Shown piece by piece: positions 33,394 through 41,288 of a DNA stretch of 44,308 nucleotides (its first letter is position 1; every line of letters starts with the position of its first letter). Origin of the DNA: Paenibacillus artemisiicola (GTDB lineage: Bacteria; Bacillota; Bacilli; Paenibacillales; Paenibacillaceae); the NCBI RefSeq assembly GCF_017652985.1, contig NZ_JAGGDJ010000047.1:1-44308 (forward strand), read 5' to 3'. A program made the translations under genes and the position numbers. The notes beneath the pieces are model-generated. The model worked only from the letters and a program-made list of their open reading frames with translations. It did no database searches and was not told the origin of the DNA.

Positions 33394-34083
33394 ATGGGAG
33401 AGAGCAGAACCGATTGGTCCGGCCGCAAGCTGGCCATTATCCACACGACGCCGCTGACGGTGGAGCCGCTGAAGGGGCTCGCGCTGTCGCTGATGCCCGG
33501 CCTTAACGTCGTCAACCTTGTCGACGATTCCGTCCTGCCGCAGCTGGCGGCGAACGGCGGACGCGTCGAAGAAGTGCGCGGCCGCTGGCGCGATTACGCC
33601 CGGATCGCCGAGCAGCTAGGCGCGGATTGCATCCTGAACGCCTGCTCGTCGATCGGCGAGCTGTGCGCGCAGGTGCAGCCGGAGATCGGCGTGCCGATCG
33701 TGCGCATCGACGAGGCCGTGGCCGAATACGCCGTGGCCCGCGCGGCGCGCATCGGCGTCGCCGCGACGCTGGCGACCACGCTCGAGCCGACGCAGCGGCA
33801 GCTGCGCGCCAAGGCGGAGCAGGCCGGCCGCGAGGTCGAGCTCGTGCCGGTCGTCGCCTCGACCGCCTACCAGCTCCTGCTGGCGGGGGACAAGGACGGC
33901 CACGACAACGAGCTGGCGGAGGCGCTGCGCGAGCTGGCGGCGGACACGGAGCTCGTCGTGCTGGCGCAGGCGTCGATGGCCCGCGTCGTCGAACGGTTCG
34001 CGCCGGAAGAGCGGGCGCGCTTCCTGACGAGCCCGGAGCCGGGCATGAACCGCGTGCGGGATACGCTGGCCCGCGCGCGCTGA
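33394..34083 (+). CDS. Asp/Glu/hydantoin racemase-like protein
   Basis: 229 residues, ATG 6 bp after the kinase stop, so translationally linked. Fold markers of the Asp/Glu racemase superfamily: LAIIHTTPLTVEPLKG, the first catalytic Cys in ILNACSSIGEL, then RIGVAATLATTLEPT. The region that should carry the second catalytic Cys reads LVVLAQASMARVV, so the Cys is absent. Two-base racemisation is therefore unlikely; a decarboxylase, isomerase or lyase of this fold is more plausible. Its place between a ketose kinase and a ketose-bisphosphate aldolase suggests it acts on a sugar-derived acid or keto sugar (inference). Confidence 0.8.
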   Translation: MGESRTDWSGRKLAIIHTTPLTVEPLKGLALSLMPGLNVVNLVDDSVLPQLAANGGRVEEVRGRWRDYARIAEQLGADCILNACSSIGELCAQVQPEIGVPIVRIDEAVAEYAVARAARIGVAATLATTLEPTQRQLRAKAEQAGREVELVPVVASTAYQLLLAGDKDGHDNELAEALRELAADTELVVLAQASMARVVERFAPEERARFLTSPEPGMNRVRDTLARAR

Positions 34084-34160
34084 CGAACGGCGCGTTACGA
34101 AACAGATCGTTAACCGACAGAGATAAAAAACAGCGGATACCGAGAGGAGAGAAATCATAC

Positions 34161-35081
34161 ATGTCTCATCAAACGAAGCCCCAAAACGTCATCACCCTCA
34201 AACGCGCGCTGGAGTTCGCAGAAGCGGGCCGGTTCGCGATCGGCTCGTTCTCGCCGCGATACACGCCGATGATCGCGGCCGTGCTGCAGGCCGGCCAAGA
34301 GGCGAATTCGCCCCTGATCGTGCAAATCTCGCATAAGGAGCTGATCCGCTACGGCATTACGCCGGCGGAATTCGGCGAAGAATTCTACTGCCAGCTCGGC
34401 GAGCTGAACATCACGGTGCCCGTCGTGCTCCATCTCGACCACACGAAGGAGCTGGCCGCGATCGCCGAAGCGATCGACGCGGGCTTCACGTCCGTCATGA
34501 TCGACGCCTCCGAGAAGCCGTTCGACGGCAACGTGAAGGACAGCAAGGAAGTCGTCGATTACGCGCATGCGAAGGGCGTCTCGGTCGAAGCGGAGCTCGG
34601 CATGATCGGCACGACGGACTTCGTCGAGACCGACAAGGACGAAGAGCTGTATACCGACCCGCGGGAAGCGGCGGAATTCGTCCGCCTGACCGGCGTCGAC
34701 GCGCTGGCCGTCTCGTGCGGCACGGCGCACGGCGTCTACAACGTGAAGCAGCCGAAAATCGACTATGACCGCCTGTCGGCCATCCGCGCCTTGACGCCGG
34801 TCCATCTCGTCCTCCACGGCGGTTCCGGCGTGCCGGCGGAGATGATGCAGCACGCGTTCCGCCTGCCGGGCGGCGGCGTGAGCAAGGTCAACATCGCCAC
34901 CGACCTCGAGCTGTCGCTGCTGGCGGCGCTCGGCCGCGAAGAGCGGATGTCGAACGTCGAGTGCAAGTCGCTCTCGCCGGAACGGCTGGCCGTCGGCCGC
35001 GGCGCGGTCAAGCGCACCGTCATCGACAAAATGCAAAACTTCGTCTGCAGCGCCGGCCGCGCGGACCGTTTCCGCCTGTAA
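34161..35081 (+). CDS. Class II ketose-bisphosphate aldolase (FbaA/GatY/IolJ family)
   Basis: Zinc-dependent aldolase, 306 residues, starting at ATG after GAGGAGA. The catalytic Asp and zinc His lie in LHLDHT (Asp93, His94); other zinc ligands are in CGTAHG (His190) and LHGGSG (His219); NIATDLE follows in the substrate-phosphate region. It reversibly cleaves a ketose bisphosphate into dihydroxyacetone phosphate and an aldehyde. Family members act on fructose, tagatose, deoxyketogluconate or sedoheptulose phosphates, and the residues visible do not decide among them. Together with the FGGY kinase upstream it could process a ketose. Confidence 0.92.
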   Translation: MSHQTKPQNVITLKRALEFAEAGRFAIGSFSPRYTPMIAAVLQAGQEANSPLIVQISHKELIRYGITPAEFGEEFYCQLGELNITVPVVLHLDHTKELAAIAEAIDAGFTSVMIDASEKPFDGNVKDSKEVVDYAHAKGVSVEAELGMIGTTDFVETDKDEELYTDPREAAEFVRLTGVDALAVSCGTAHGVYNVKQPKIDYDRLSAIRALTPVHLVLHGGSGVPAEMMQHAFRLPGGGVSKVNIATDLELSLLAALGREERMSNVECKSLSPERLAVGRGAVKRTVIDKMQNFVCSAGRADRFRL

Positions 35082-35148
35082 GCGGCCGCGCGGCGGCTCT
35101 ATGAATAAGTGATCGCCCAACACGTTTTGATAGGAGCTGACTTCATCG

Positions 35149-37581
35149 ATGAAAGACAAGAAGCTGTATATGATCGGCAACGCGCATCTGGACCCGGTAT
35201 GGCTGTGGCAATGGCAGGAGGGCTTCCAGGAAGCGAAAGCGACGTTCCGCTCCGCCCTCGACCGGATGAAGGAATCGGAGGATTTCATCTTCACCTCGAG
35301 CTCGGCCGCGATGTACGAATGGATCGAGAACAACGACCCCGGCATGTTCGAAGAAATCCGGAGCCGCGTGGCCGAAGGACGCTGGAACATCGTCGGCGGC
35401 TGGTGGATCCAGCCCGACTGCAACATCCCGAGCGGAGAGTCGTTCGTCCGCCAAGGCCTGTACGGCCAGCGCTACTTCAAGGAGAAGCTCGGCGTGACCG
35501 CGAAGGTCGGCTACAACGTCGACAGCTTCGGGCATAACGGCATGCTGCCGCAAATCCTGAAGAAGAGCGGCATGGACTACTACGTCATGATGCGCCCGAT
35601 GCCGAACGAGAAAGGCCTGCCGGGCCGCACGTTCTGGTGGCAGTCCGACGACGGCTCGAAGGTGCTGACGTTCCGCATCATGTACGAGTACCTGTCATGG
35701 GGCAAGGACCTGGAAAACCACGTCCGCCGCTGCCTCGGCGAATTCAAGGAGCCGCTGAACGATCTGATGCTGTTCTACGGCGTCGGCAACCACGGCGGCG
35801 GCCCGACGAAGGAAAACATCGCCAGCATCCGCCGGATGAACGGGGAAGCCGATCTGCCGAAGCTCGAATTCGCGACGCCGGACCGATACTTCGACGACAT
35901 GGTCGAATCCGGCCTGTCCTTCCCGGTCGTGCACGACGACCTGCAGCACCACGCGAGCGGCTGCTACGCCGCGCATTCCGGCATCAAGCAGTGGAACCGC
36001 GAGGCGGAGAACCGGCTGATCGCCGCGGAGAAATTCTCGGCGCTCGCGTCGTGGATCACGGGCCAGCCGTATCCGCAGGCGGATCTCAGCCGCGCGTGGA
36101 AGAACGTGCTGTTCAACCAGTTCCACGACATCCTGGCCGGCACGAGCCTGGAAGCGGCGTACGACGACGCGCGCTACCTGTTCGGCGAAGCGATGGCGAT
36201 CGCCGACCGCTCGCTCAACTACGCCGTCCAATCGCTCTCGTGGAATATCGGCATCGAGCAGGACGAGTCCATGCACCCGATCGTCGTCTTCAACCCGCAC
36301 GCGTGGCAGAGCCGCGTCAACGTGGAGCTCGAGGTCGGCGGCATGAAGGACGCGAGCGTGCTGCTCGACGAGACCGGCAAGCCGGTGCCGTTCCAGACGG
36401 TGAAGTCGCAGGCGTCCGCGCGCGGCCGCTACCGGCTCAGCTTCATGGCGGACCTGCCCCCGCTCGGCTACCGCACGTACAAGCTCGTGAAGGAGTCCGC
36501 GTCGCTGAAGCCGGTCGGCGAGCCGATCACGGCGAGCGATCTCGTGCTGGAGAACGGCCTGCTGCGTCTGGAATTCGACAAGCACACCGGCTTCATCAAG
36601 AGCCTGAAGGACAAGGAGCTGAACTTCGAGGTCATGAAGGACGGCGCGCGTCCGGTCGTGATCGAAGACAAGTCGGACACGTGGAGCCACGACGTGCTGC
36701 ATTTCAACGGGCCGTCGGAGACGTTCAAGGCGGCGAAGGTGCTCCGCATCGAGCACGGGCCGGTCAAATCCGTCGTCCGCGTCGTCAGCGAGTACGGCAG
36801 CTCGAAGCTGGTGCAGGATTTCGCCATGTACCCGGGCAGCAAGCAGATCGACGTCAGCGTGACGGTCGACTGGCGCGAGAAGTTCAAGATGCTGAAGCTC
36901 GTGTTCCCGGTCAACGTCATTTTCAGCAAGCAAACCTATGAAATTCCATATGGCACCATCGAGAGAGAGCATAACGGCGAAGAAGAGCCGGGCCAAAACT
37001 GGGTCGACTACACGGGCATCGTGCAGGAGACGAACGACGTGTACGGCCTCAGCCTGATGAACGACGCCAAGTACAGCTACAGCATGCACGCGAAGGAAAT
37101 GGCGCTGACGGTGCTGCGCAGCCCGATCTACGCCCATCACGTGCCGTACGAGCCGGACCCGAACGGCGAATATTCGTTCATCGACCAAGGCATCCAGCAT
37201 TTCAACTACGCCCTGCTGCCGCACCAAGGCACGTGGGAGCAGGCGGGGACGGCGCGCCGCGCGGCCGAGCTGAACTGCAAGCCGGTAGCGGTCATCGAGA
37301 CGTTCCACGAGGGCAAGCTGCCGCAGACGGATTCGTTCGTCAATGTCGATCAGGACAACATCATCGTGAGCGCGGTCAAGAAGGCCGAGGACAACAACGA
37401 CCTGATCGTCCGCTGCTACGAGACGGCCAAGCGGGCGACGTCCGCCGCGATCCGGCTGCCGAAGTGGAACCGGGTCATCCGCGCCGACTTCAAGCCGTCG
37501 GAGATCAAGACGTTCCGCGTCCCGGCGAACGCCGAGGCGGCCGTCTCGGAGACGAGCATGCTGGAATGGGAGCTCGCGTAG
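35149..37581 (+). CDS. GH38 alpha-mannosidase
   Basis: Cytosolic retaining alpha-mannosidase, 810 residues, without signal peptide. Zinc ligands and nucleophile are all visible: IGNAHLDPVWLWQWQ (His13, Asp15), the nucleophile Asp125 in YNVDSFGHNGMLPQ and His326 in NQFHDILAGTS. The C-terminal half is the beta-rich domain typical of the family, with NGLLRLEFDKHTGFIKSLKD and PHQGTWEQAG. The ribosome site AGGAG lies 12 bp before the ATG, rather far. Its location in the cell means it trims sugars after import. Followed after 1 bp by the class II aldolase gene. Confidence 0.95.
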   Translation: MKDKKLYMIGNAHLDPVWLWQWQEGFQEAKATFRSALDRMKESEDFIFTSSSAAMYEWIENNDPGMFEEIRSRVAEGRWNIVGGWWIQPDCNIPSGESFVRQGLYGQRYFKEKLGVTAKVGYNVDSFGHNGMLPQILKKSGMDYYVMMRPMPNEKGLPGRTFWWQSDDGSKVLTFRIMYEYLSWGKDLENHVRRCLGEFKEPLNDLMLFYGVGNHGGGPTKENIASIRRMNGEADLPKLEFATPDRYFDDMVESGLSFPVVHDDLQHHASGCYAAHSGIKQWNREAENRLIAAEKFSALASWITGQPYPQADLSRAWKNVLFNQFHDILAGTSLEAAYDDARYLFGEAMAIADRSLNYAVQSLSWNIGIEQDESMHPIVVFNPHAWQSRVNVELEVGGMKDASVLLDETGKPVPFQTVKSQASARGRYRLSFMADLPPLGYRTYKLVKESASLKPVGEPITASDLVLENGLLRLEFDKHTGFIKSLKDKELNFEVMKDGARPVVIEDKSDTWSHDVLHFNGPSETFKAAKVLRIEHGPVKSVVRVVSEYGSSKLVQDFAMYPGSKQIDVSVTVDWREKFKMLKLVFPVNVIFSKQTYEIPYGTIEREHNGEEEPGQNWVDYTGIVQETNDVYGLSLMNDAKYSYSMHAKEMALTVLRSPIYAHHVPYEPDPNGEYSFIDQGIQHFNYALLPHQGTWEQAGTARRAAELNCKPVAVIETFHEGKLPQTDSFVNVDQDNIIVSAVKKAEDNNDLIVRCYETAKRATSAAIRLPKWNRVIRADFKPSEIKTFRVPANAEAAVSETSMLEWELA

Positions 37582-37582
37582 C

Positions 37583-38254
37583 ATGACGCGGCGGGAGGAG
37601 ACGGCCGCGGAGCTGCGCGCGGCGGGCAAGTACATGATGGACAACGGGCTGGCGTGGGGCAACGCGGGCAACATCAGCGCGCGCCTCGGCGACGGCGGCT
37701 TCCTGATCACCGCGACGGGGACGTTTCTGGGGGAGCTCGGCGAAGACGATTTCGCCGACTGCGCCCTCGCCTCCGGCGGCGCGGGCGCGGTCCGGGGGAC
37801 GGGCAAGGAGCCTTCCAAGGAAGTGCCGATGCACGCCGCGGTCTACGAGGAGCGGCCGGACATCGGCGCCGTGCTGCACGCGTCGCCGTTCTACAGCACG
37901 CTGTTCGCGTGCGCGTCCGAGCCGGTGCCGTCCGGGTTGTTCGTCGAGACGATGTATTACCTCGAGCGGATCGAGCGCGTCGGCTACCATCATCCCGGCT
38001 CGGCGGCGCTCGGCGAAGCGGTGCGGGCCAAGGCGAAGTCGGCCAACGTGCTGCTGCTCGAGAATCACGGCGTGCTGGTATACGACGCGAGCGTCAAGGA
38101 AGCGCGTATGGCGCTGCAGACGCTGGAGATGGCCTGCCGGATGATCGTCGAGGCGCTGGGCGCCGGCATCGGACTGAACCGGCTGCCGAAGACGATCGAA
38201 AGCGATTTTCTGGAGAAGTCCGGCTACCGGCCGAGAAGGAAGTGGGAAGGATGA
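37583..38254 (+). CDS. Class II aldolase/adducin-family protein, altered zinc site
   Basis: 223 residues. Family motifs: NAGNISARL, ITATGTFLGEL, EPSKEVPMH (Glu80), VLHASPFYSTLF (His99) and LLENHGVLVY (His162). The zinc ligand two residues after His99, normally a second His in HxH, is Ser101. Related enzymes cleave or decarboxylate sugar phosphates such as fuculose 1-phosphate or 3-oxo-tetronate 4-phosphate. It ends with a 4-bp overlap (ATGA) with the DUF1537 kinase, an association known for acid-sugar pathways, so the two probably act in sequence. Activity with the altered site is uncertain. Confidence 0.88.
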   Translation: MTRREETAAELRAAGKYMMDNGLAWGNAGNISARLGDGGFLITATGTFLGELGEDDFADCALASGGAGAVRGTGKEPSKEVPMHAAVYEERPDIGAVLHASPFYSTLFACASEPVPSGLFVETMYYLERIERVGYHHPGSAALGEAVRAKAKSANVLLLENHGVLVYDASVKEARMALQTLEMACRMIVEALGAGIGLNRLPKTIESDFLEKSGYRPRRKWEG

Positions 38255-39630
38255 GCGGGATGATCGGCATCGTCGCGGACGATATCACGGGCGCGAACGA
38301 CATCGGCATCATGTACGCGAAGGCGGGGCTGCGCACGGACGTCTATCCGCTCGAAGCATGGGACCCGGACGCGGTCGCCAAGGACCGGCCGGACGTGCTC
38401 GTCATCGACACCAACTCGCGGCTCGACCGCCCGGAGGAAGCGTACGCGAAGGCCGCGAAGGCGACGCGCGCGCTCCGGGAGGCCGGCTGCGTCCGGTTCG
38501 TCAACAAGACGTGCTCCGTCTTCCGGGGCAACGTCGGGCCGGAGTTCGACGCCATGCTGGATACGCTCGGCGCCGCGTTCGCCGTCGTGGCGCTCGGCTT
38601 TCCGAAGAACGGCCGGACGACGCTCGGCGGCGTGCATTACGTGCACGGCAAGCTGCTGGAGGAATCGGAATTCCGGCGCGACCCCGTCCATCCGATGACG
38701 GAGTCGAACCTCGTCGCGATCCTGCAAAAGCAGACGGAGCGGAAGGTCGCCCTGCTGACGATCGAGACGGTCGAGCGGGGGCCGGAAGCGCTCCGCGCCG
38801 AGATCGAGCGGATGCGGACGCGGTGCGCGTACCTGATTCTCGACGTGCGCGACCAGGCGTCGCTGCGCATCATCGCCGAAGCGGCGAAGGAGGAGCCGAT
38901 TCTGTGCGGCAGCTCGGCGCTGTCGGAGGAGTCGGCGCTCCTGATCGCGGCGGAGCGGGCGGCCGCGGCCGGCGGCGGGCAAGGCGGAGCGGCCGGCGAA
39001 GGCAGGCCGAGTGGCCAAGGCGCGTCTCCGCTTGCGGCGGGTGCCGGCGCGGAGCAAGGCGCGCCGGGGGGCGGCGTGCTGTGCGCCGCCGGCAGCCTGA
39101 TGCCGCAGACGGCGGCGCAGCTCGCCTACGCGAAGCGAAGCGGCGTCGCGGCGCTCGAGCTCGATTCGCTCGTGCTGCTGCGGCCGGAAGAGAAGGACGC
39201 GCATCTCGAAGCGCTCATCGGCCTCGCCTGCGCGGAGCTGCGCGCGGGGCGCGACGTGGTGGTGCACGCGTCGAACGAGCCGGAGAAGGTCGCCGCGACG
39301 AAGGCGCTCGCGCGGACGCTCGGCAGCGGCAACACGGACATCTCGCGGGTCGTCTCGGGCGCGCTGTCGTCCGTCGTGGCGGCGGTCGCGGAGCGGACCG
39401 GCCAGCGCAGCCTGCTGATCGCGGGCGGCGAGACGTCGGCGGCGGTATGCGGCGCCCTCGGCGTCCGCGGCCTGCGGCTGCTTCGGGAGATCGAGCCCGG
39501 GCTGCCCTCCTGCCTCGCGCTCGGGGGCACGCCGTACCGGCTCGTGCTGAAATCCGGCAGCTTCGGCAGCGACACGTTTTTCGTCAAGGCGATCGAGCAC
39601 TTGAAGCGGCTCGGCGACGATATTGAATAG
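38251..39630 (+). CDS. Four-carbon acid sugar kinase family protein (DUF1537, OtnK-like)
   Basis: 459 residues. N-terminal signature IGIVADDITGANDIGIMYAKAG binds the acid-sugar substrate; C-terminal nucleotide-binding motifs LLIAGGETSAAVCGALG, LALGGTPY and LKSGSFGSDTFF are present. Family members phosphorylate tetronates such as erythronate or threonate on the 4-hydroxyl. A Gly/Ala-rich low-complexity insert (~233-276) separates the two halves. It starts inside the aldolase stop (ATGA), so the kinase and aldolase are translationally coupled, like OtnK/OtnC and similar pairs. The dehydrogenase and hydroxypyruvate isomerase usually found with them are absent from the window. Confidence 0.9.
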   Translation: MSGMIGIVADDITGANDIGIMYAKAGLRTDVYPLEAWDPDAVAKDRPDVLVIDTNSRLDRPEEAYAKAAKATRALREAGCVRFVNKTCSVFRGNVGPEFDAMLDTLGAAFAVVALGFPKNGRTTLGGVHYVHGKLLEESEFRRDPVHPMTESNLVAILQKQTERKVALLTIETVERGPEALRAEIERMRTRCAYLILDVRDQASLRIIAEAAKEEPILCGSSALSEESALLIAAERAAAAGGGQGGAAGEGRPSGQGASPLAAGAGAEQGAPGGGVLCAAGSLMPQTAAQLAYAKRSGVAALELDSLVLLRPEEKDAHLEALIGLACAELRAGRDVVVHASNEPEKVAATKALARTLGSGNTDISRVVSGALSSVVAAVAERTGQRSLLIAGGETSAAVCGALGVRGLRLLREIEPGLPSCLALGGTPYRLVLKSGSFGSDTFFVKAIEHLKRLGDDIE

Positions 39631-39642
39631 GGAGTGGTTGCG

Positions 39643-40272
39643 GTGAGCGACGTATTCAACGGACTATTTGCGAAATATCCCGATCTGGAGCCGTGCCGGG
39701 AATCGGTCCGGCAGGCGTTCGAGGCGATGGAGGCCTCGTTCCGCAAGGGCGGCAAAATGCTGCTGGCCGGCAACGGCGGCAGCGCCGCGGACTGCGAGCA
39801 CGTCGTCGGCGAGCTGATGAAGGGCTTCATGTCGCCGCGGAAGCTGCCGGCATCGGAGCGCGAGAAGATGCTGATCCACGGCGAAGAAGGCGCGTACATC
39901 GCCGACCGGCTGCAGGGCGCGCTGCCGGCGATCTCGCTCGTCAGCCAGAGCGCGCTCGCGACGGCGTACATCAACGACGTGGCCGCGGACATGGTGTTCG
40001 CGCAGCAGGTGTACGGCTACGGCCGGCCGGAGGACACGCTCGTCGTGTTCAGCACGTCGGGCAATTCGGCCAACGTCGTCCGCGCCGTGCAGGTGGCGAA
40101 GTCGCTCGGCCTGGCGACGATCGGCTTGACCGGCCAAGGCGGCGGCCGCTTGAAGGAGCTGTGCGACGTCACGGTCCGCGTGCCGTACGCGGGCACGCCG
40201 GACATCCAGGAGCGCCATCTGCCTATCTATCACGCCTTGTGCATGATGCTCGAGGAGGCGTTCTTCGGATGA
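39643..40272 (+). CDS. GmhA-like SIS-domain sugar-phosphate isomerase
   Basis: 209 residues, starting at GTG 8 bp after AGGGAG (a GTG nine bases earlier overlaps that site). It follows the DUF1537 kinase by 12 bp. SIS fold with LLAGNGGSAADCEHVVGEL, VVFSTSGNSANVV and GLTGQGG. Residues used by sedoheptulose-7-phosphate isomerase are kept: His53 and Glu57 in EHVVGEL, Gln189 and His197 in IQERHLPIYHALC. A ~20-residue insert lies before LPAISLVSQSALATAYINDV compared with E. coli GmhA. The predicted reaction is sedoheptulose 7-phosphate to a mannoheptose 7-phosphate or a related isomerisation. Overlaps the ROK gene by 4 bp. Confidence 0.88.
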   Translation: MSDVFNGLFAKYPDLEPCRESVRQAFEAMEASFRKGGKMLLAGNGGSAADCEHVVGELMKGFMSPRKLPASEREKMLIHGEEGAYIADRLQGALPAISLVSQSALATAYINDVAADMVFAQQVYGYGRPEDTLVVFSTSGNSANVVRAVQVAKSLGLATIGLTGQGGGRLKELCDVTVRVPYAGTPDIQERHLPIYHALCMMLEEAFFG

Positions 40273-41240
40273 GCATGCTGCTGGGCGGATTCGACATCGG
40301 CGGGACGAAATGCGCGGCCGTCCTCGGCATCGCCGCGGACGGCAAGGTCGAGATCGCGGCGAAGCGCGCCTTCCCGACGCCGGCGACGCCGGAGGAGACG
40401 ATCCGGCAGTTCGGCGAAGCGATGGAAGCGCTGCTGGCGGACGCCAAGGACGCGGGGCCGCTGCGGGCGATCGGCATCAGCTGCGGCGGGCCGCTCGACA
40501 GCCGCCGCGGCCTCGTGCTGTCGCCGCCGAACCTGCCGGGCTGGGACGGCATCGACGTCGTGTCGCCGCTGCGCGAGCGGTTCGGCGTGCCCGTCGCCCT
40601 GCAGAACGACGCCAACGCCTGCGCGCTGGCCGAGTGGAAGTGGGGCGCGGGCTACGGCGTCTCGAACATGATCTTCCTGACGTTCGGGACGGGCATGGGC
40701 GCCGGACTGATCTTGGACGGCCGGCTGTACGCGGGCATCTCCGACATGGCGGGCGAGGTCGGCCATATGCGGCTCGAGGACGACGGCCCCGTCGGCTACG
40801 GGAAAGCGGGCTCGTTCGAAGGCTTCTGCAGCGGCGGCGGCATCGCGCGGCTGGGACGGGCGATGGCCGAGCGAAGGCTGGGGGAAGGCGGCGCGACCGC
40901 GATCTGCGCGGACGCCGCGGAGCTGGACGGCATTACGGCCAAAGCGGTGTTCGACGCCGCGAACGATGGCGATGCGCTGGCGCTTGAGGTCGTCGGCCTC
41001 GTCGGGCGCAAGCTCGGCCGAGGCTTGGCGCTCCTGATCGATGTGCTCAATCCCGAGCGCATCGTCATCGGCAGCATTTACGCGCGGCAGGAGGCGCTGC
41101 TGCGCCCGATCGTCATGGAGGAGCTGGCCCGCGAGGCGCTGCCGCTGTCGCTGTCGGCCTGCGAGATCGTGCCTTCGGGGCTTGGCGAGCACGTCGGCGA
41201 CGCGGCGAGCCTGTCGGTCGCTTTGCACGCGCTGGGATAA
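40269..41240 (+). CDS. ROK-family sugar kinase
   Basis: 323 residues. ATP-binding LLGGFDIGGTKCAAVLG at the N-terminus, GISCGGPLDSRRG, LQNDANACALAEWKWGAG with the catalytic Asp, TFGTGMGAGLIL and ISDMAGEVGHMRL. The Cys-rich zinc motif common in ROK proteins is replaced by GSFEGFCSGGGIARL, so the zinc site is lost, as in some ROK subgroups. No DNA-binding domain, so it is an enzyme rather than a repressor. It overlaps the SIS isomerase by 4 bp, implying that the two handle the same sugar phosphate, probably a hexose or heptose. Confidence 0.9.
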   Translation: MSMLLGGFDIGGTKCAAVLGIAADGKVEIAAKRAFPTPATPEETIRQFGEAMEALLADAKDAGPLRAIGISCGGPLDSRRGLVLSPPNLPGWDGIDVVSPLRERFGVPVALQNDANACALAEWKWGAGYGVSNMIFLTFGTGMGAGLILDGRLYAGISDMAGEVGHMRLEDDGPVGYGKAGSFEGFCSGGGIARLGRAMAERRLGEGGATAICADAAELDGITAKAVFDAANDGDALALEVVGLVGRKLGRGLALLIDVLNPERIVIGSIYARQEALLRPIVMEELAREALPLSLSACEIVPSGLGEHVGDAASLSVALHALG

Positions 41241-41288
41241 ACGAACATCATTCGATTCGCGGATAGATCGCGGGAGGAGCGGGGAGAC

